Assembly: GCF_017355875.1 (NCBI RefSeq)
Contig: NZ_JAFEWC010000003.1
Coordinates: 315,001-379,000, forward strand
Direction of reading: 5' to 3'
DNA from: Aridibaculum aurantiacum
GTDB taxonomy: Bacteria; Bacteroidota; Bacteroidia; Chitinophagales; Chitinophagaceae
DNA length: 64,000 bases
In this document: positions 28,809-38,341 of the stretch, piece after piece
Layout of the letters: every line of letters begins with the position of its first letter
How positions within the stretch are numbered: the first letter of the stretch is position 1
Translations under genes and position numbers: made by a program
Notes under the pieces: model-generated
What the model was told of the DNA's origin: nothing
Seen by the model: the letters and a program-made list of their open reading frames with translations, nothing else
Database searches by the model: none

Positions 28809-29479
28809 TTGTTTTCGGGTATCAGTAAAACTTAAAAAGGCGTTACAGTAAAGGCCACACTTCTTTATGGAATATTATGACCAAATGGGGGAATAGAATG
28901 TTGTGATGAGGATGCTGGAAGAAAGCCCAAGTTGCTGTATTGAATGTGTTGTTGTTTGGTTTTCAGCGGGGGTAGATAGTAGTTTTTTTAGATGCCAACA
29001 TGCGGTACAATAACTGCTGATTGAATGGTCCGGGTGGCGGCAATAGAACAAACGTGAGAAGAAGTGAAGGATGTGGAAAAGAGGGTTTAGGAGAAGTAGT
29101 AATGTGTATTGCAGCACTGGTAAAGGGTACAGCTTTTTGCACGAAAAGTTGCACTCGTAAGGGATTAAATTTTAGCAAAAAAATTTAATGTTCGATGAGC
29201 CGTTTTTCAACTGGAATCTTGTGCGCTAATTTGGCTGAAATGCAGTACTGGCGTGGGTTTCAGCGAATGGTTGTAGGGCTTAAATTTTTTTAATCCTGCG
29301 CATCATTATACTGTAAGTGCGAGGTAAAAACCAAGCATTTAAAAAATTTTTTTTTAGAGGATAAAGTTTGATATTCGCCGTCCCGCCAAATTTTTTTGTT
29401 CACAGATGTGAAGAACTAAAAGGGCAGATAATCCAGTTCTAACATTCATAACTTATATAAAAAAACTGTAGTGATTAAC
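28809..29479. other. Gap upstream of dnaA
   Basis: This long non-coding stretch between the divergent DUF3127 and dnaA genes becomes AT-rich towards dnaA. It has a 10-bp perfect inverted repeat ATTAAATTTT/AAAATTTAAT (29164-29173 and 29180-29189) and runs of A and T near 29341-29356. I found no copy of the DnaA box TTATCCACA on either strand, so an origin is not supported. Short frames inside it are not protein-like. Confidence 0.5.
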
Positions 29480-30913
29480 ATGGCCAAAACTGCTGATATT
29501 GTTTGGAGTAATTGCTTGAAAATTATAAAGGACATAGTAGAATGGCAGCATTACAAAACTTGGTTTGAACCGATAAGGCCTGTAGAACTGAAAGGGAATG
29601 TTTTACTGATACAGGTGCCTAGCCAGTTTTTTTACGAATACCTTGAAGAGCATTATGTAAACTTATTAGCAAAGACCCTTAAACGTGAATTAGGCAAAGA
29701 AGCCAGGCTTGAGTACCGCATAATGGTGGATAGTGGCAACAACAGCAATAAGCCACTTACTATGGATGTTCCTGCTAATAACCTGAAGACCTATAGCAAC
29801 AACGAAATGGACTTTCCGCTGGTGATAAACAACCCGGTGAAGAATCCTTTTGTGATACCTGGTCTGAAGAAGATGCAGATAGATCCGCAGCTGAATCCTA
29901 TTTATACATTTGAATCGTATATAGAAGGTGATTGTAACAGGGTAGCACGCAGGGCAGGTAAAACTGTAGCTGAGAAGCCAGGTGCCAACTCTTTTAATCC
30001 ACTGGTAGTTTATGGTGGAGTAGGCCTTGGTAAAACGCATCTTGCACAAGCTATAGGTAACGAGGTAAAGCGCCTGCATCCTAACAAGGTTGTACTGTAT
30101 GTGAGTTCGGAGAAGTTCATCAACCAGTTCCAGGATCACAGCCGTAACAATGCTATCAACGACTTTATACATTTCTATCAACTGATAGATGTTTTAATAA
30201 TTGATGACGTTCAGTTCTTCAATCGTGCTGAAAAAAGCCAGGACGCATTTTTCGCCATCTTCAATCACTTGCATCAAAGTGGAAAGCAGTTGGTGTTATC
30301 ATCTGATAAGCCACCTAAAGACCTTGATGGTTTGCAGGAAAGATTGCTAAGCCGTTTCCGCTGGGGATTGAGTGCTGACCTGCAGATGCCGGATTACGAA
30401 ACAAGAATAGAGATTCTCGATCGTAAGATGCGCAATGATGGTTTGGATATGCCTCGTGAAGTAGTGAAGTATGTGTCATATAACATCAATAGCAACATCC
30501 GCGAACTGGAGGGTGCGTTGATCTCTTTGCTTGCACAGTCTTCGCTCAACAAGCGTGATATTGATCTTGAGCTTGCAAAGAAGGTGTTGAGAAACTTTGT
30601 GAAGACAAGCAGTAAAGAGATAACTATTGAGACCATCCAGAAAATGGTTTGCGAATACTTTGATGTGCCTTACGATAAGCTGTTGCAAAAAACAAGGAAG
30701 CGTGAGATAGTACAAGCAAGGCAGATAACGATGTACCTGGCTAAGGCGTTCACAAAAAATTCTTTAAAGACAATAGGAGAGCATTTTGGTGGTCGTGATC
30801 ATACTACGGTTATTCATAGTTGCCAGACCGTAAAAGACCTGATGGATACTGATAGTTTGTTTAGAGAGAATGTAATGGAGCTGCAGCAAAAAGTTCAGCT
30901 CGCTGCTATGTAA
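29480..30913 (+). CDS. dnaA: Chromosomal replication initiator protein DnaA
   Basis: A 477-residue DnaA. Domain I is at about 1-85 (WSNCLKIIKDIVEWQHYKTW), followed by a variable linker; the AAA+ domain starts near 145, with Walker A GGVGLGKT at 179-186 and Walker B VLIIDDVQFF; the C-terminal DNA-binding domain has the DnaA signature GGRDHTTVIHS. It opens the replication origin at DnaA boxes. The ATG at 29480 is preferred over an in-frame GTG nine bases upstream, as it gives the usual start MAKTADIVW. It is followed by its own terminator; dnaN does not follow, as is common in Bacteroidota. Confidence 0.97.
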   Translation: MAKTADIVWSNCLKIIKDIVEWQHYKTWFEPIRPVELKGNVLLIQVPSQFFYEYLEEHYVNLLAKTLKRELGKEARLEYRIMVDSGNNSNKPLTMDVPANNLKTYSNNEMDFPLVINNPVKNPFVIPGLKKMQIDPQLNPIYTFESYIEGDCNRVARRAGKTVAEKPGANSFNPLVVYGGVGLGKTHLAQAIGNEVKRLHPNKVVLYVSSEKFINQFQDHSRNNAINDFIHFYQLIDVLIIDDVQFFNRAEKSQDAFFAIFNHLHQSGKQLVLSSDKPPKDLDGLQERLLSRFRWGLSADLQMPDYETRIEILDRKMRNDGLDMPREVVKYVSYNINSNIRELEGALISLLAQSSLNKRDIDLELAKKVLRNFVKTSSKEITIETIQKMVCEYFDVPYDKLLQKTRKREIVQARQITMYLAKAFTKNSLKTIGEHFGGRDHTTVIHSCQTVKDLMDTDSLFRENVMELQQKVQLAAM

Positions 30914-30941
30914 GCATAACCTACTGAAAAAATAAAATATT

Positions 30942-30964
30942 GATCCTGGCTATATGCCGGGATC
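30942..30964 (+). terminator. Terminator after dnaA
   Basis: A nine-pair stem (30942-30950 with 30956-30964, one G-T pair) with loop TATAT is followed by TTTT, 29 bp after the dnaA stop. Confidence 0.75.
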
Positions 30965-31107
30965 TTTTGTTTTAGGAAGTTCTGTCTCATGGTGATGGTA
31001 TTCTTGAATTATTCATTCGGCTATCATGCATTGTTATTGTAAAGAAATCCACTTTATGTATGGTTGAAAAAACTATCTCAAATTTTTTTAGAAAAAACTA
31101 AGAACGA

Positions 31108-31140
31108 TTTGGTTAGTAATAGCATTTCCTCTTATTTTTG
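31108..31140 (+). promoter_or_regulatory. Promoter of the tRNA-Ser/tRNA-Pro unit
   Basis: TTTG at 31108-31111 and TATTTTTG at 31133-31140 are 21 bp apart, matching the Bacteroidota housekeeping promoter (TTTG, 19-21 bp, TAnnTTTG). The first tRNA starts 28 bp downstream. Confidence 0.7.
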
Positions 31141-31167
31141 CCACCCCTTGAAAAAGGGACCAGGGTT

Positions 31168-31256
31168 GGTGAGGTGCCTGAGTGGCCGAAAGGAACGGTT
31201 TGCTAAACCGTCGTACGGGTTAAACTGTACCGAGGGTTCGAATCCCTCCCTCACCG
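31168..31256 (+). tRNA. tRNA-Ser (GCU anticodon)
   Basis: An 89-base tRNA with acceptor stem GGTGAGG/CCTCACC (31168-31174, 31249-31255), discriminator G, anticodon stem ACGGT/ACCGT with loop TTGCTAA giving anticodon GCT at 31202-31204, a long variable arm as expected for class II tRNA-Ser, and a T-arm with GGTTCGAATCC. CCA is not encoded. Confidence 0.95.
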
Positions 31257-31279
31257 CTTCACTTTACCGGTAACCAGTT

Positions 31280-31354
31280 CGGGGCGTAGCGTAGCCCGGT
31301 TATCGCGCCTGCTTTGGGAGCAGGAGGTCGCAAGTTCGAATCTTGCCGCCCCGA
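31280..31354 (+). tRNA. tRNA-Pro (UGG anticodon)
   Basis: A 75-base tRNA with acceptor CGGGGCG/CGCCCCG (31280-31286, 31347-31353), discriminator A, anticodon stem CCTGC/GCAGG with loop TTTGGGA giving TGG at 31315-31317, and T-loop TTCGAAT. CCA is not encoded. It starts 23 bp after tRNA-Ser, so both are cotranscribed. Confidence 0.95.
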
Positions 31355-31362
31355 CTTAAAAG

Positions 31363-31382
31363 CCTCTTCAGAAATGAAGAGG
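31363..31382 (+). terminator. Terminator of the tRNA unit
   Basis: An 8-bp stem (CCTCTTCA with TGAAGAGG) with a GAAA loop runs into seven T. Confidence 0.92.
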
Positions 31383-31527
31383 TTTTTTTATTTCCTGCAG
31401 TTTCAGACTACTGCATGTGATGGCTCATCACATCTTTCCTTACCACTTACTCATGTATATAGCTTTTGGTAAATATTTGATTGTGGCGTCAGTTCATTCT
31501 CAACAGTTTTACGAAAACTAAAACTAT

Positions 31528-32208
31528 ATGCAACGATACAACACATTCAAGTTGGTGCACAAAGCGCTGCGCGCCCTATTGTATGATACAGCACTGCTAG
31601 TGCAGCAAACAGATTTTGCAGATGCTACGGCAACTGCCGATATTCTCGAAAGGCTGGAATATGTAGTTCATCATTTTGAACAACATGCGCACCATGAGGA
31701 CAATTATATTCAACCTGCAGTGGCGGCATTCGATCCGCAACTTGCAGCAGCATTTGAAGCTGAACACGAAGAAGACGAAATGCTGGGCAACCAGCTGAAA
31801 GCTTTGATAGCTATGTATCGCTCTTTACATACTGCAGCAGAGCGTATCAACTGTGGCTCGGCTATCAGCAAATCATTTGTTGATTTTATGATCTTCAACC
31901 TTCAGCACATGGCAAAAGAAGAGAGTGATCAAAACCAGGTGCTATGGCAAAATTACACTGACGAACAGATCATGGACATCAGCCGGCAGATCGTAAGCAA
32001 AATACCGCCGGCTGAAATGATGGTATCGGCAAAATGGATGCTGCGCGGCATCAGCAATGAAGATGCTGTGGGTTGGTTGAAAGCTTTGAAATTTGCTGCA
32101 CCTGTAGAAGTATACAGTGCAATGCTAGAACTGGCAGCCAATGAACTTCCTGTTGATCGGCTAGAAATAATATTGGATGCTATTGATGAAGAAGTATTGG
32201 TAGCATAA
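31528..32208 (+). CDS. Hemerythrin-like (HHE) domain protein
   Basis: A 226-residue cytoplasmic protein. The first 150 residues form a hemerythrin-type four-helix bundle with the expected di-iron ligands: His in KLVHKALRALL, the HHFEQHAHHED cluster near residues 51-61, EAEHEED near 87-93, and HMAKEE near 131-136. The C-terminal 70 residues are helical and seem extra to the core domain. Such proteins bind oxygen or nitric oxide or serve in stress sensing; no role can be assigned here. A monocistronic unit with a strong shared terminator. Confidence 0.8.
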   Translation: MQRYNTFKLVHKALRALLYDTALLVQQTDFADATATADILERLEYVVHHFEQHAHHEDNYIQPAVAAFDPQLAAAFEAEHEEDEMLGNQLKALIAMYRSLHTAAERINCGSAISKSFVDFMIFNLQHMAKEESDQNQVLWQNYTDEQIMDISRQIVSKIPPAEMMVSAKWMLRGISNEDAVGWLKALKFAAPVEVYSAMLELAANELPVDRLEIILDAIDEEVLVA

Positions 32209-32210
32209 AA

Positions 32211-32240
32211 AAACAGCCGCTGATTTTTCAGCGGCTGTTT
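32211..32240. terminator. Bidirectional terminator
   Basis: A 13-bp perfect stem (32211-32223 with 32228-32240) with loop TTTT lies between the converging hemerythrin and lipoprotein genes, and has T-runs on both strands. Confidence 0.9.
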
Positions 32241-32261
32241 TCATTTTAGCAATAGAGGCTC

Positions 32262-32705
32262 CTAATAAGCTGCTCTATAGTTGACGGTGATATTCTTCTG
32301 GATGATCTGTTTATTCTCCACAGTGATCTTGTTCAATACGCTATTGCCATCTGTTTCATTAGCAAACCAGCCATCGGGTGTTTCTATAAAAACAGAATAA
32401 ACTCCCGGCGAAAGCGTAGCCTTGAAGTTTCCATTAGCATCTGTACGCACTTGTTTTACTACAAGTTTCTCTTGCGGCTTTTCATATAATCCCTGTTGAT
32501 TTCTTTTCACTTCGTTTTCAGCAAGCGCAATGGTTATAAGTACAGAGGTCTGTAGTGGTGTGCCTTTAGGAAGTGTTACTCCGGGACCCGGCATCATGTT
32601 GCCAGATACTTCTACCACCTTACCTTCTACACCCTGGCGGGCAGTAGTGCAAGCCCCTGCAAAGGCAATTGTGAAGCAAGCAAACATCAGTTTTAGCATA
32701 TCCAT
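32262..32705 (-). CDS. Lipoprotein with carboxypeptidase-regulatory-like domain
   Basis: A 147-residue protein with a lipoprotein signal (hydrophobic stretch ending AFAGAC, Cys near residue 19). The mature part is a beta-sandwich of the carboxypeptidase-regulatory-like type: GVEGKVVEVSG start, TDANGNFKATLSPGVYSVFIE, and a final VENKQIIQKNITVNY strand. Function unknown; probably a small outer-membrane or periplasmic lipoprotein. It is divergent from the S8 peptidase gene by 82 bp. Confidence 0.7.
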   Translation of the reverse strand: MDMLKLMFACFTIAFAGACTTARQGVEGKVVEVSGNMMPGPGVTLPKGTPLQTSVLITIALAENEVKRNQQGLYEKPQEKLVVKQVRTDANGNFKATLSPGVYSVFIETPDGWFANETDGNSVLNKITVENKQIIQKNITVNYRAAY

Positions 32706-32787
32706 ATTAAAATATTTTATAGTTACAGGTGTGGCGGCGGAAGGTAATTAAATTCTATCTTACGCACGTTTCTTTATAACCTAGCAC

Positions 32788-35700
32788 ATGTTTAAATACC
32801 TAAGCCCCTGTTTGTTGGCTACATGCCTGTTAACTTTTTCAAGTTCAGTTCAGAGCCAGCAACCCACCAAGTCAAAACTGTTTACCGATCATCTTCAAAG
32901 TGAATTCCGAAAGGATACAACAAAAGCTTACCAGTTTGCCCGCAGGAACAATTTGCCTATCGTTCAGCATAAGAATGGTAATACAATTCGCTTAGTTCGC
33001 CTTGCACCAAATGGCCTGCCTGAATATGTAAGTACAGAGAGTAACGTGAATGCAGCCCACACTACAGGTACCAGCGCACTATGGACAGGTGGTATCTCAG
33101 GATTGAATTTATCGGGAGTTGGTACAGCCGGCAACCTGATGAACAAAATGGCCGTATGGGATGGTGGCGTGGTTAGAACTACACACGATGAATTAATTGG
33201 CAGAGTTACAATGATGGATAATGCTGCTACATTAAGCGATCACGCAACACACGTAGCAGGAACCATGATAGGACGTGGTGTAAATGCTGCAGCTCGTGGA
33301 ATGGCACATGGCGCCACAGGCATCTATGCATTTGACTTCAATAATGCAGAGGCTGAAATGAATAGCTATGGTAACTCCTTGCTTTTATCTAATCACTCGT
33401 ATGGCACTATAGCTGGCTGGTATTATAACAACAACCGCTGGGAGTTTTATGGCGAGTGGGAAGCTTTTGAAGATTACAACTTTGGTTATTACAGTTCACA
33501 AACACAAATGTGGGACTCAATCTCGTTCAATAATCCTTACTACCTGATGGTAAAATCTTCGGGTAACAACAGGAGCCAGGGAGGGCCGGCTGTAGGTGCC
33601 GCCTATTGGCGTCGAAGTTCTGCCGGAGCATGGGTGCAAGTGCCAGCAAGAGAGCCAGGCATTTCATTCAATAATGGTTATGATATCATTTCTACCTATG
33701 GCACAGCAAAAAATAATCTTTGTGTAGGTGCTGTGAATGCCATTGCAACAGGATATACGAAACCAGCTGATGTTGTTATTTCCGGCTTTAGTAGTTGGGG
33801 TCCTACAGATGATGGGCGTATAAAACCCGATATAGTAGGTAATGGTGTAGGACTTACAAGTAGTGTGGCCACTGCCAATAACAGTTATAGTAACATGAGC
33901 GGTACCTCTATGTCGGCGCCTAATGTAACAGGTTCGTTACTGTTGTTGCAGGAGTTGTACAGTAAACTAAATTCTAATCGTTTTATTCGTTCAGCTACGC
34001 TACGAGGTTTGGCTATACATACCGCATTTGAAGCAGGAACTACAGTAGGTCCTGATTATAAACATGGATGGGGCTTGTTGAATACTGCCGGTGCAGCTGA
34101 TGTAATCCGTAATCACCAGAACAATCATGTGCTGGCAGAGCGCCGGCTTGTAAACGGTGCTGATACCACTTTTACTGTTGTTGCTTCGGGTAATGGACCA
34201 TTGGTAGTTACCATCTGCTGGACAGATCCACCGGGTATGGTTGACTTTGCCAACAGGTACAACAACAGGACACCTAAGCTTGTGAACGATCTTGATGTGA
34301 GGGTTACTGCAGGTACCAATGTTTTTCAACCCTGGAGACTGAACCCGGAAGACCCAGAAGCTGCCGCTACTACTGGAGATAACATAAGAGATAATGTAGA
34401 AAAGATAGAAATTCCTAATGCTGTAGCGGGTGCTACTTATACCATCAAAATTTCTCACAAAGGAAACCTGAGAAATGCACTACAGGATTACTCTTTACTG
34501 ATGAGTGGCGTTAATGGAACTGCTTATTGTGCAAGCCAGCCTGCTACTACAGCAGACAGCCGCATTCAAAGCTTTACGTTTGGTTCCATTCTTAATAATG
34601 CTCCGGCTGGCTGTACCCAATATACAGATGCTACCAGTCAGACTACCACTGTTGTCCCTATGCAGTCTGTGCCTTTATCTGTAGCAGTGGGTACCTGTGG
34701 TGGCGGAAAAGACAAAATGGTGAAAGTATTCATAGACTGGAATGGCAATGGTTCTTTTGCTGATGCAGGAGAAGCTGTGGCTACATCTGGAATATTATCT
34801 GGCAATGCTTCTTATTCTACTAATGTAATTGTGCCTGGAAATATAAAGCCAGGTCTTCGTTCACGTATACGTGTTGTGCTCATGGAAACACAAGACGCAA
34901 CAGCTATACAAGCTTGCGGTACTTATGCAGGTGGTGGTGAAACGCAAGATTATACCATCATCTTTGGTCGTGCAGGCAGCGATGTAGCACCCATTGATAT
35001 AGCAGGTCTTGACAATGTATGTGGAGTAGATGTACAGCATGTATCGGTACGTGTACAAAATGCAGGTACGGCTACTGCATTCAGCAACAGGATATTTGTT
35101 CAGACTGTAGTAAAACAAAACAATGCTATAGTAGCTACACTACTTGATACAATTGCTACTAACCTGATAGCTGGTGAAATTGGTACGCTGGTGCATAAAC
35201 AAGGCTTTGCTACTTTACCTAATACCACTTATACTTTAGAAACTTCGGTATCTATGGTTGGTGAAGGAAACACAGCAAATAATACAGCTACTAAAAGCTT
35301 TACTACCAGGCCGGCTTATGCAGGAAGTTTGTCTGCATCGGGGCAGATATGTGCTGGTGGTACTACTGCCAACTTCTTTGCAAATCCTGCACCTGCGGCT
35401 AGCGTGATATGGTACGCGGCGCAGAACGCCACTATTCCGGTAGCTGCAGGAAACAGCACAACACAATCACCGGTGCCAGCTAACTCTACCTTGTTTGCCG
35501 GTGCCAACGACTTTGCAGGAAAAATAGGAGTGCCTGATAAAATGCATTACAACGATGGAGGTTACAATGCATTTACACCTGGTGTGGTTATAAGTGTAGG
35601 TACGCCTTTGATCATTGAAAGTGCCCGCATCTACACCGGTAATAGCGGAAGGCTTACGTTTCATCTTTTAGATGCTACTACATATAACCTGGTTTCAACG

Positions 35701-36528
35701 GTTAGCATGGATGTACCTGCTACACTGCCTGTACCTCAGCAGGGTGCTTACAATGTGAACACACCTGATGATGCAGGGATGGTAGCGCCGCTTAACCTAA
35801 AAGTGCCTGCTGCCGGTGAGTACATCCTGCGGGTGAATTTTGAGAAAGGTGCTACACTCTTTAGGAACAATCTTATTCCACTGGGAAATGTATATCCAAT
35901 GACGGTGCCGGGTATCATGTCTATAACAGGGCATGAAGCAGCTGCAACAACAACTGAGGCTTATTACTACTTCTACGACATGAAGATAAGAACCCTGGCA
36001 TGTCCATCGGGTGCGCCACGAACTGCAGTGGTAGCCAGCCAGCCACTTACTCCTGTTATCAGTGCCAATGGTAATGTATTGTCATCAAGTGCTACTGCAG
36101 GTACCATCAGGTGGTTTAGAAACGACACATTGGTTGCAAATGCTACTTCTGCTACCTATACAGCAACGGAGGCAGGTAATTACAAAGTGGAACACGTAGT
36201 GAATGGTTGCGTATTCTTATCGCCTGCTTTTGCACATGTGGTTACTTCGGTTACTACTGTTAATGCTTCAGCCATTGATATGCGTGTAACACCAAATCCT
36301 TCTGCAGGACGTATGGTGCTGCAGTATACAGTGCCGCTGGGTGCTAAAAATGTGGCTATGCAGGTACTGTCGTACGATGGTAAAGCTGTAGCCAATGAAA
36401 AACTTCCATCACGTGCCGGTGCGGTACAACATAATCTTGATCTTACTCATCTTGCTCCGGGTGTTTACCTGCTGAAGGTGTTTATAGATAACAAGCAATA
36501 CCTGCAAAAGGTGTTGATACAACGATAG
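32788..36528 (+). CDS. T9SS-exported S8 (subtilisin-like) serine peptidase
   Basis: A 1246-residue secreted protein. After a signal peptide (ending near SSVQSQ) comes an S8 catalytic domain with an intact triad: Asp125 in VWDGGVV, His155 in HATHVAGT and Ser374 in GTSMSAP, with oxyanion Asn in SNHSYG. A beta-sandwich follows (PKLVNDLDVRV), then a GEVED-type domain (VFIDWNGNGSFADAGEAV), CARDB-like and Ig-like regions, and a T9SS type A domain (VTPNPSAGR, GVYLLKVFIDN). The catalytic domain has a long insertion between His and Asn. Exported to the surface or medium as a broad peptidase. A terminator follows. Confidence 0.9.
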   Translation: MFKYLSPCLLATCLLTFSSSVQSQQPTKSKLFTDHLQSEFRKDTTKAYQFARRNNLPIVQHKNGNTIRLVRLAPNGLPEYVSTESNVNAAHTTGTSALWTGGISGLNLSGVGTAGNLMNKMAVWDGGVVRTTHDELIGRVTMMDNAATLSDHATHVAGTMIGRGVNAAARGMAHGATGIYAFDFNNAEAEMNSYGNSLLLSNHSYGTIAGWYYNNNRWEFYGEWEAFEDYNFGYYSSQTQMWDSISFNNPYYLMVKSSGNNRSQGGPAVGAAYWRRSSAGAWVQVPAREPGISFNNGYDIISTYGTAKNNLCVGAVNAIATGYTKPADVVISGFSSWGPTDDGRIKPDIVGNGVGLTSSVATANNSYSNMSGTSMSAPNVTGSLLLLQELYSKLNSNRFIRSATLRGLAIHTAFEAGTTVGPDYKHGWGLLNTAGAADVIRNHQNNHVLAERRLVNGADTTFTVVASGNGPLVVTICWTDPPGMVDFANRYNNRTPKLVNDLDVRVTAGTNVFQPWRLNPEDPEAAATTGDNIRDNVEKIEIPNAVAGATYTIKISHKGNLRNALQDYSLLMSGVNGTAYCASQPATTADSRIQSFTFGSILNNAPAGCTQYTDATSQTTTVVPMQSVPLSVAVGTCGGGKDKMVKVFIDWNGNGSFADAGEAVATSGILSGNASYSTNVIVPGNIKPGLRSRIRVVLMETQDATAIQACGTYAGGGETQDYTIIFGRAGSDVAPIDIAGLDNVCGVDVQHVSVRVQNAGTATAFSNRIFVQTVVKQNNAIVATLLDTIATNLIAGEIGTLVHKQGFATLPNTTYTLETSVSMVGEGNTANNTATKSFTTRPAYAGSLSASGQICAGGTTANFFANPAPAASVIWYAAQNATIPVAAGNSTTQSPVPANSTLFAGANDFAGKIGVPDKMHYNDGGYNAFTPGVVISVGTPLIIESARIYTGNSGRLTFHLLDATTYNLVSTVSMDVPATLPVPQQGAYNVNTPDDAGMVAPLNLKVPAAGEYILRVNFEKGATLFRNNLIPLGNVYPMTVPGIMSITGHEAAATTTEAYYYFYDMKIRTLACPSGAPRTAVVASQPLTPVISANGNVLSSSATAGTIRWFRNDTLVANATSATYTATEAGNYKVEHVVNGCVFLSPAFAHVVTSVTTVNASAIDMRVTPNPSAGRMVLQYTVPLGAKNVAMQVLSYDGKAVANEKLPSRAGAVQHNLDLTHLAPGVYLLKVFIDNKQYLQKVLIQR

Positions 36529-36544
36529 AGACTAAATGCTTAAG

Positions 36545-36562
36545 AGGAGCCGAAAGGCTCCT
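36545..36562 (+). terminator. Terminator after the S8 peptidase
   Basis: A 7-bp stem AGGAGCC/GGCTCCT with a GAAA tetraloop is followed by a run of T, 17 bp after the stop. Confidence 0.9.
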
Positions 36563-36745
36563 TTTTTTTGTGCCTGTTAATGACTAGAAAAGTGATCCAA
36601 TGTGATTGCAACGAGGTTATGCAATTAAACGGGTTAAAATATCATTTGTATGCCTGCATCATGAAATCTTAGTTCATACATGATATACTGCTGCAGTGTG
36701 CGACGCAACGACTGTTGAATGGAGGAGTTATGCTGGTTTAAAAAA

Positions 36746-38251
36746 TTACCTGATATACTTACCCACCAGCGGCAACTTCTTAAACTCCTGCCTTTCTACC
36801 AGCAGAATGAACCAGCCATACGTTAGCAGCAGTACTGCACCCACAGGTAGTTGCCAGTATTCGTTCGGTATGAACCATGCTATGCCCTGGTAGATAAAGT
36901 ACAATACAACTACGATGACAATATAAGCCAACAGCTTTTTCCAAGCATACGGAATGCGGTACTCCTTTTGGCCCCAAACAAAACTGATGACCATCATGGT
37001 GCCGTAGCAGAGGAAAGTAGCCCATGCGCAAGCCATATATCCAAAAGATGGAATGAACAGGTAGTTGATAAGGAAAGTAACAGCAGCGCCTACTAATGTG
37101 ATGTATGCACCCGCCATTGTCTTGTTGCCCAACTTATACCAGATGCTGAGGTTGTAATAAATGCCGAGGAAGATATTTGCCAGTAGCAATACCGGAACCA
37201 CGGACAGGCCTACCCAGAAGTTAGGGTGAATGAAATGTTTCCATACGGGTAGGAACAAGGCAACCACCAGGAACATGAAAGTGACAGTGATGACAAAAAA
37301 CTTCAGCACTCTTGCATAAGTACGCTGTGGGTTAGCACCTGCAGCCTGCTTGAAGAAGAAAGGTTCGGCGCCCATGCGAAAAGCCTGGATAAACAAGCTG
37401 ATCAGTATGGCTAGTTTATAACAGGCGCTATAGATACCTACCTGTTCTTCGGCCAAAGTATCGCCGCCAGGTACCCACCATCTTAGCATCAGCCTGTCAA
37501 AAGTTTCATTTATCATTCCGCCTAATCCTGCCACCAATAGCGGCAGAGAATATAGCATCATCGTTTTCCACAGGCGCGGGCTGAACTGGATCTTGATAGC
37601 GCCCACTTCCTTAGCAAGCAGCAGCAATGTAATGGAAGACTGCAGCACGTTTGCAATGATCACATAGGTCACCGGGTTGATAGTTGGGTCGTAGATCAAT
37701 CCAACCCAATGACCAGGATTTTCCTGTAATGCCTGTGAGCAATAGGAAAGGAAGAAGACGGTAGCACCAATATTAACAAAAATTCCAAAGATGCGGATGG
37801 CGGCAAACTTTATAGGCTTGCCCTGGTAGCGAAGTTTGGCAAAAGGAAGCGTACACAAGGCATCTACAGCAATAATCAGTATGGATAGTTCTATCAGAAC
37901 CGGGTCTTCTGTGAGGCCAGCAAAGGCCGCAAAGCTATCTCTGAAGATGTACAATACGCCGGCAAAAAGCATGGTAGAAAGGAACATGGATATGCTTGCA
38001 GTACTATACACCTTATTCTCATCTTCATTGGTTTTTGAAAAGCGGAAATAAGCTGTTTCGAAGCCGTAGGTAAATATGATGTTGATGAGTGGAATAGCTG
38101 CATACACCAGGCTGAGCTTTCCATAATTTGCTATTTGTGTAGAAAAGATATAGGTGAGGTAAGGCGTAAGCAGGTAGTTGATAAAACGCGCAGCTATAGA
38201 GCTGACACCATACCACATTGTTTGTCCCGCTAATTGTTTAATTCCACTCAA
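36746..38251 (-). CDS. Polysaccharide flippase-like membrane protein (MOP family)
   Basis: A membrane protein of about 500 residues with 12-14 hydrophobic segments, of the polysaccharide-biosynthesis/oligosaccharide flippase type (MOP superfamily, Wzx-like). LAGQTMWYGVSSIAARFINY near the N-terminus and the GGMINETFDRLMLRWW segment are typical of the Bacteroidota group. It would move lipid-linked glycans across the inner membrane; no glycosyltransferases are adjacent. No ATG starts the frame: TTG at 38251 is preferred, giving a start like homologues, because a -7 box at 38275-38268 would place the transcript start downstream of the TTG at 38266. The N-terminus is therefore uncertain by five residues. 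Confidence 0.82.
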   Translation of the reverse strand: MSGIKQLAGQTMWYGVSSIAARFINYLLTPYLTYIFSTQIANYGKLSLVYAAIPLINIIFTYGFETAYFRFSKTNEDENKVYSTASISMFLSTMLFAGVLYIFRDSFAAFAGLTEDPVLIELSILIIAVDALCTLPFAKLRYQGKPIKFAAIRIFGIFVNIGATVFFLSYCSQALQENPGHWVGLIYDPTINPVTYVIIANVLQSSITLLLLAKEVGAIKIQFSPRLWKTMMLYSLPLLVAGLGGMINETFDRLMLRWWVPGGDTLAEEQVGIYSACYKLAILISLFIQAFRMGAEPFFFKQAAGANPQRTYARVLKFFVITVTFMFLVVALFLPVWKHFIHPNFWVGLSVVPVLLLANIFLGIYYNLSIWYKLGNKTMAGAYITLVGAAVTFLINYLFIPSFGYMACAWATFLCYGTMMVISFVWGQKEYRIPYAWKKLLAYIVIVVVLYFIYQGIAWFIPNEYWQLPVGAVLLLTYGWFILLVERQEFKKLPLVGKYIR

Positions 38252-38267
38252 TTGTTCCTGTTTCAAA

Positions 38268-38275
38268 CAAAAGTA
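38268..38275 (-). promoter_or_regulatory. -7 box before the flippase gene
   Basis: TACTTTTG on the minus strand fits TAnnTTTG. It lies 16 bp before the TTG at 38251 and supports that start. Confidence 0.4.
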
Positions 38276-38313
38276 ATCAGATTGGGGATTGAAGATTTTA
38301 GATTGCAGATTAC
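38273..38313. repeat. GATT-word repeat array
   Basis: Forty-one bases with five imperfect copies of a GATT word (AGATTGGGGATTGAAG, then TTTAGATTGCAGATTAC), bounded by GTAATC at 38273 and its complement GATTAC ending at 38313. It fills the gap between the flippase start and the end of the di-heme peroxidase gene. Confidence 0.65.
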
Positions 38314-38341
38314 CAGTGTAAAATGGCCAGAATATTTCCTC

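Noticed and set aside
28786-29479. Replication origin oriC upstream of dnaA
   Set aside because: No DnaA box (TTATCCACA or one-mismatch cluster) was found on either strand; only AT-rich inverted repeats are present.
31064-31273. 69-residue plus-strand frame
   Set aside because: It runs across the tRNA-Ser gene and its promoter.
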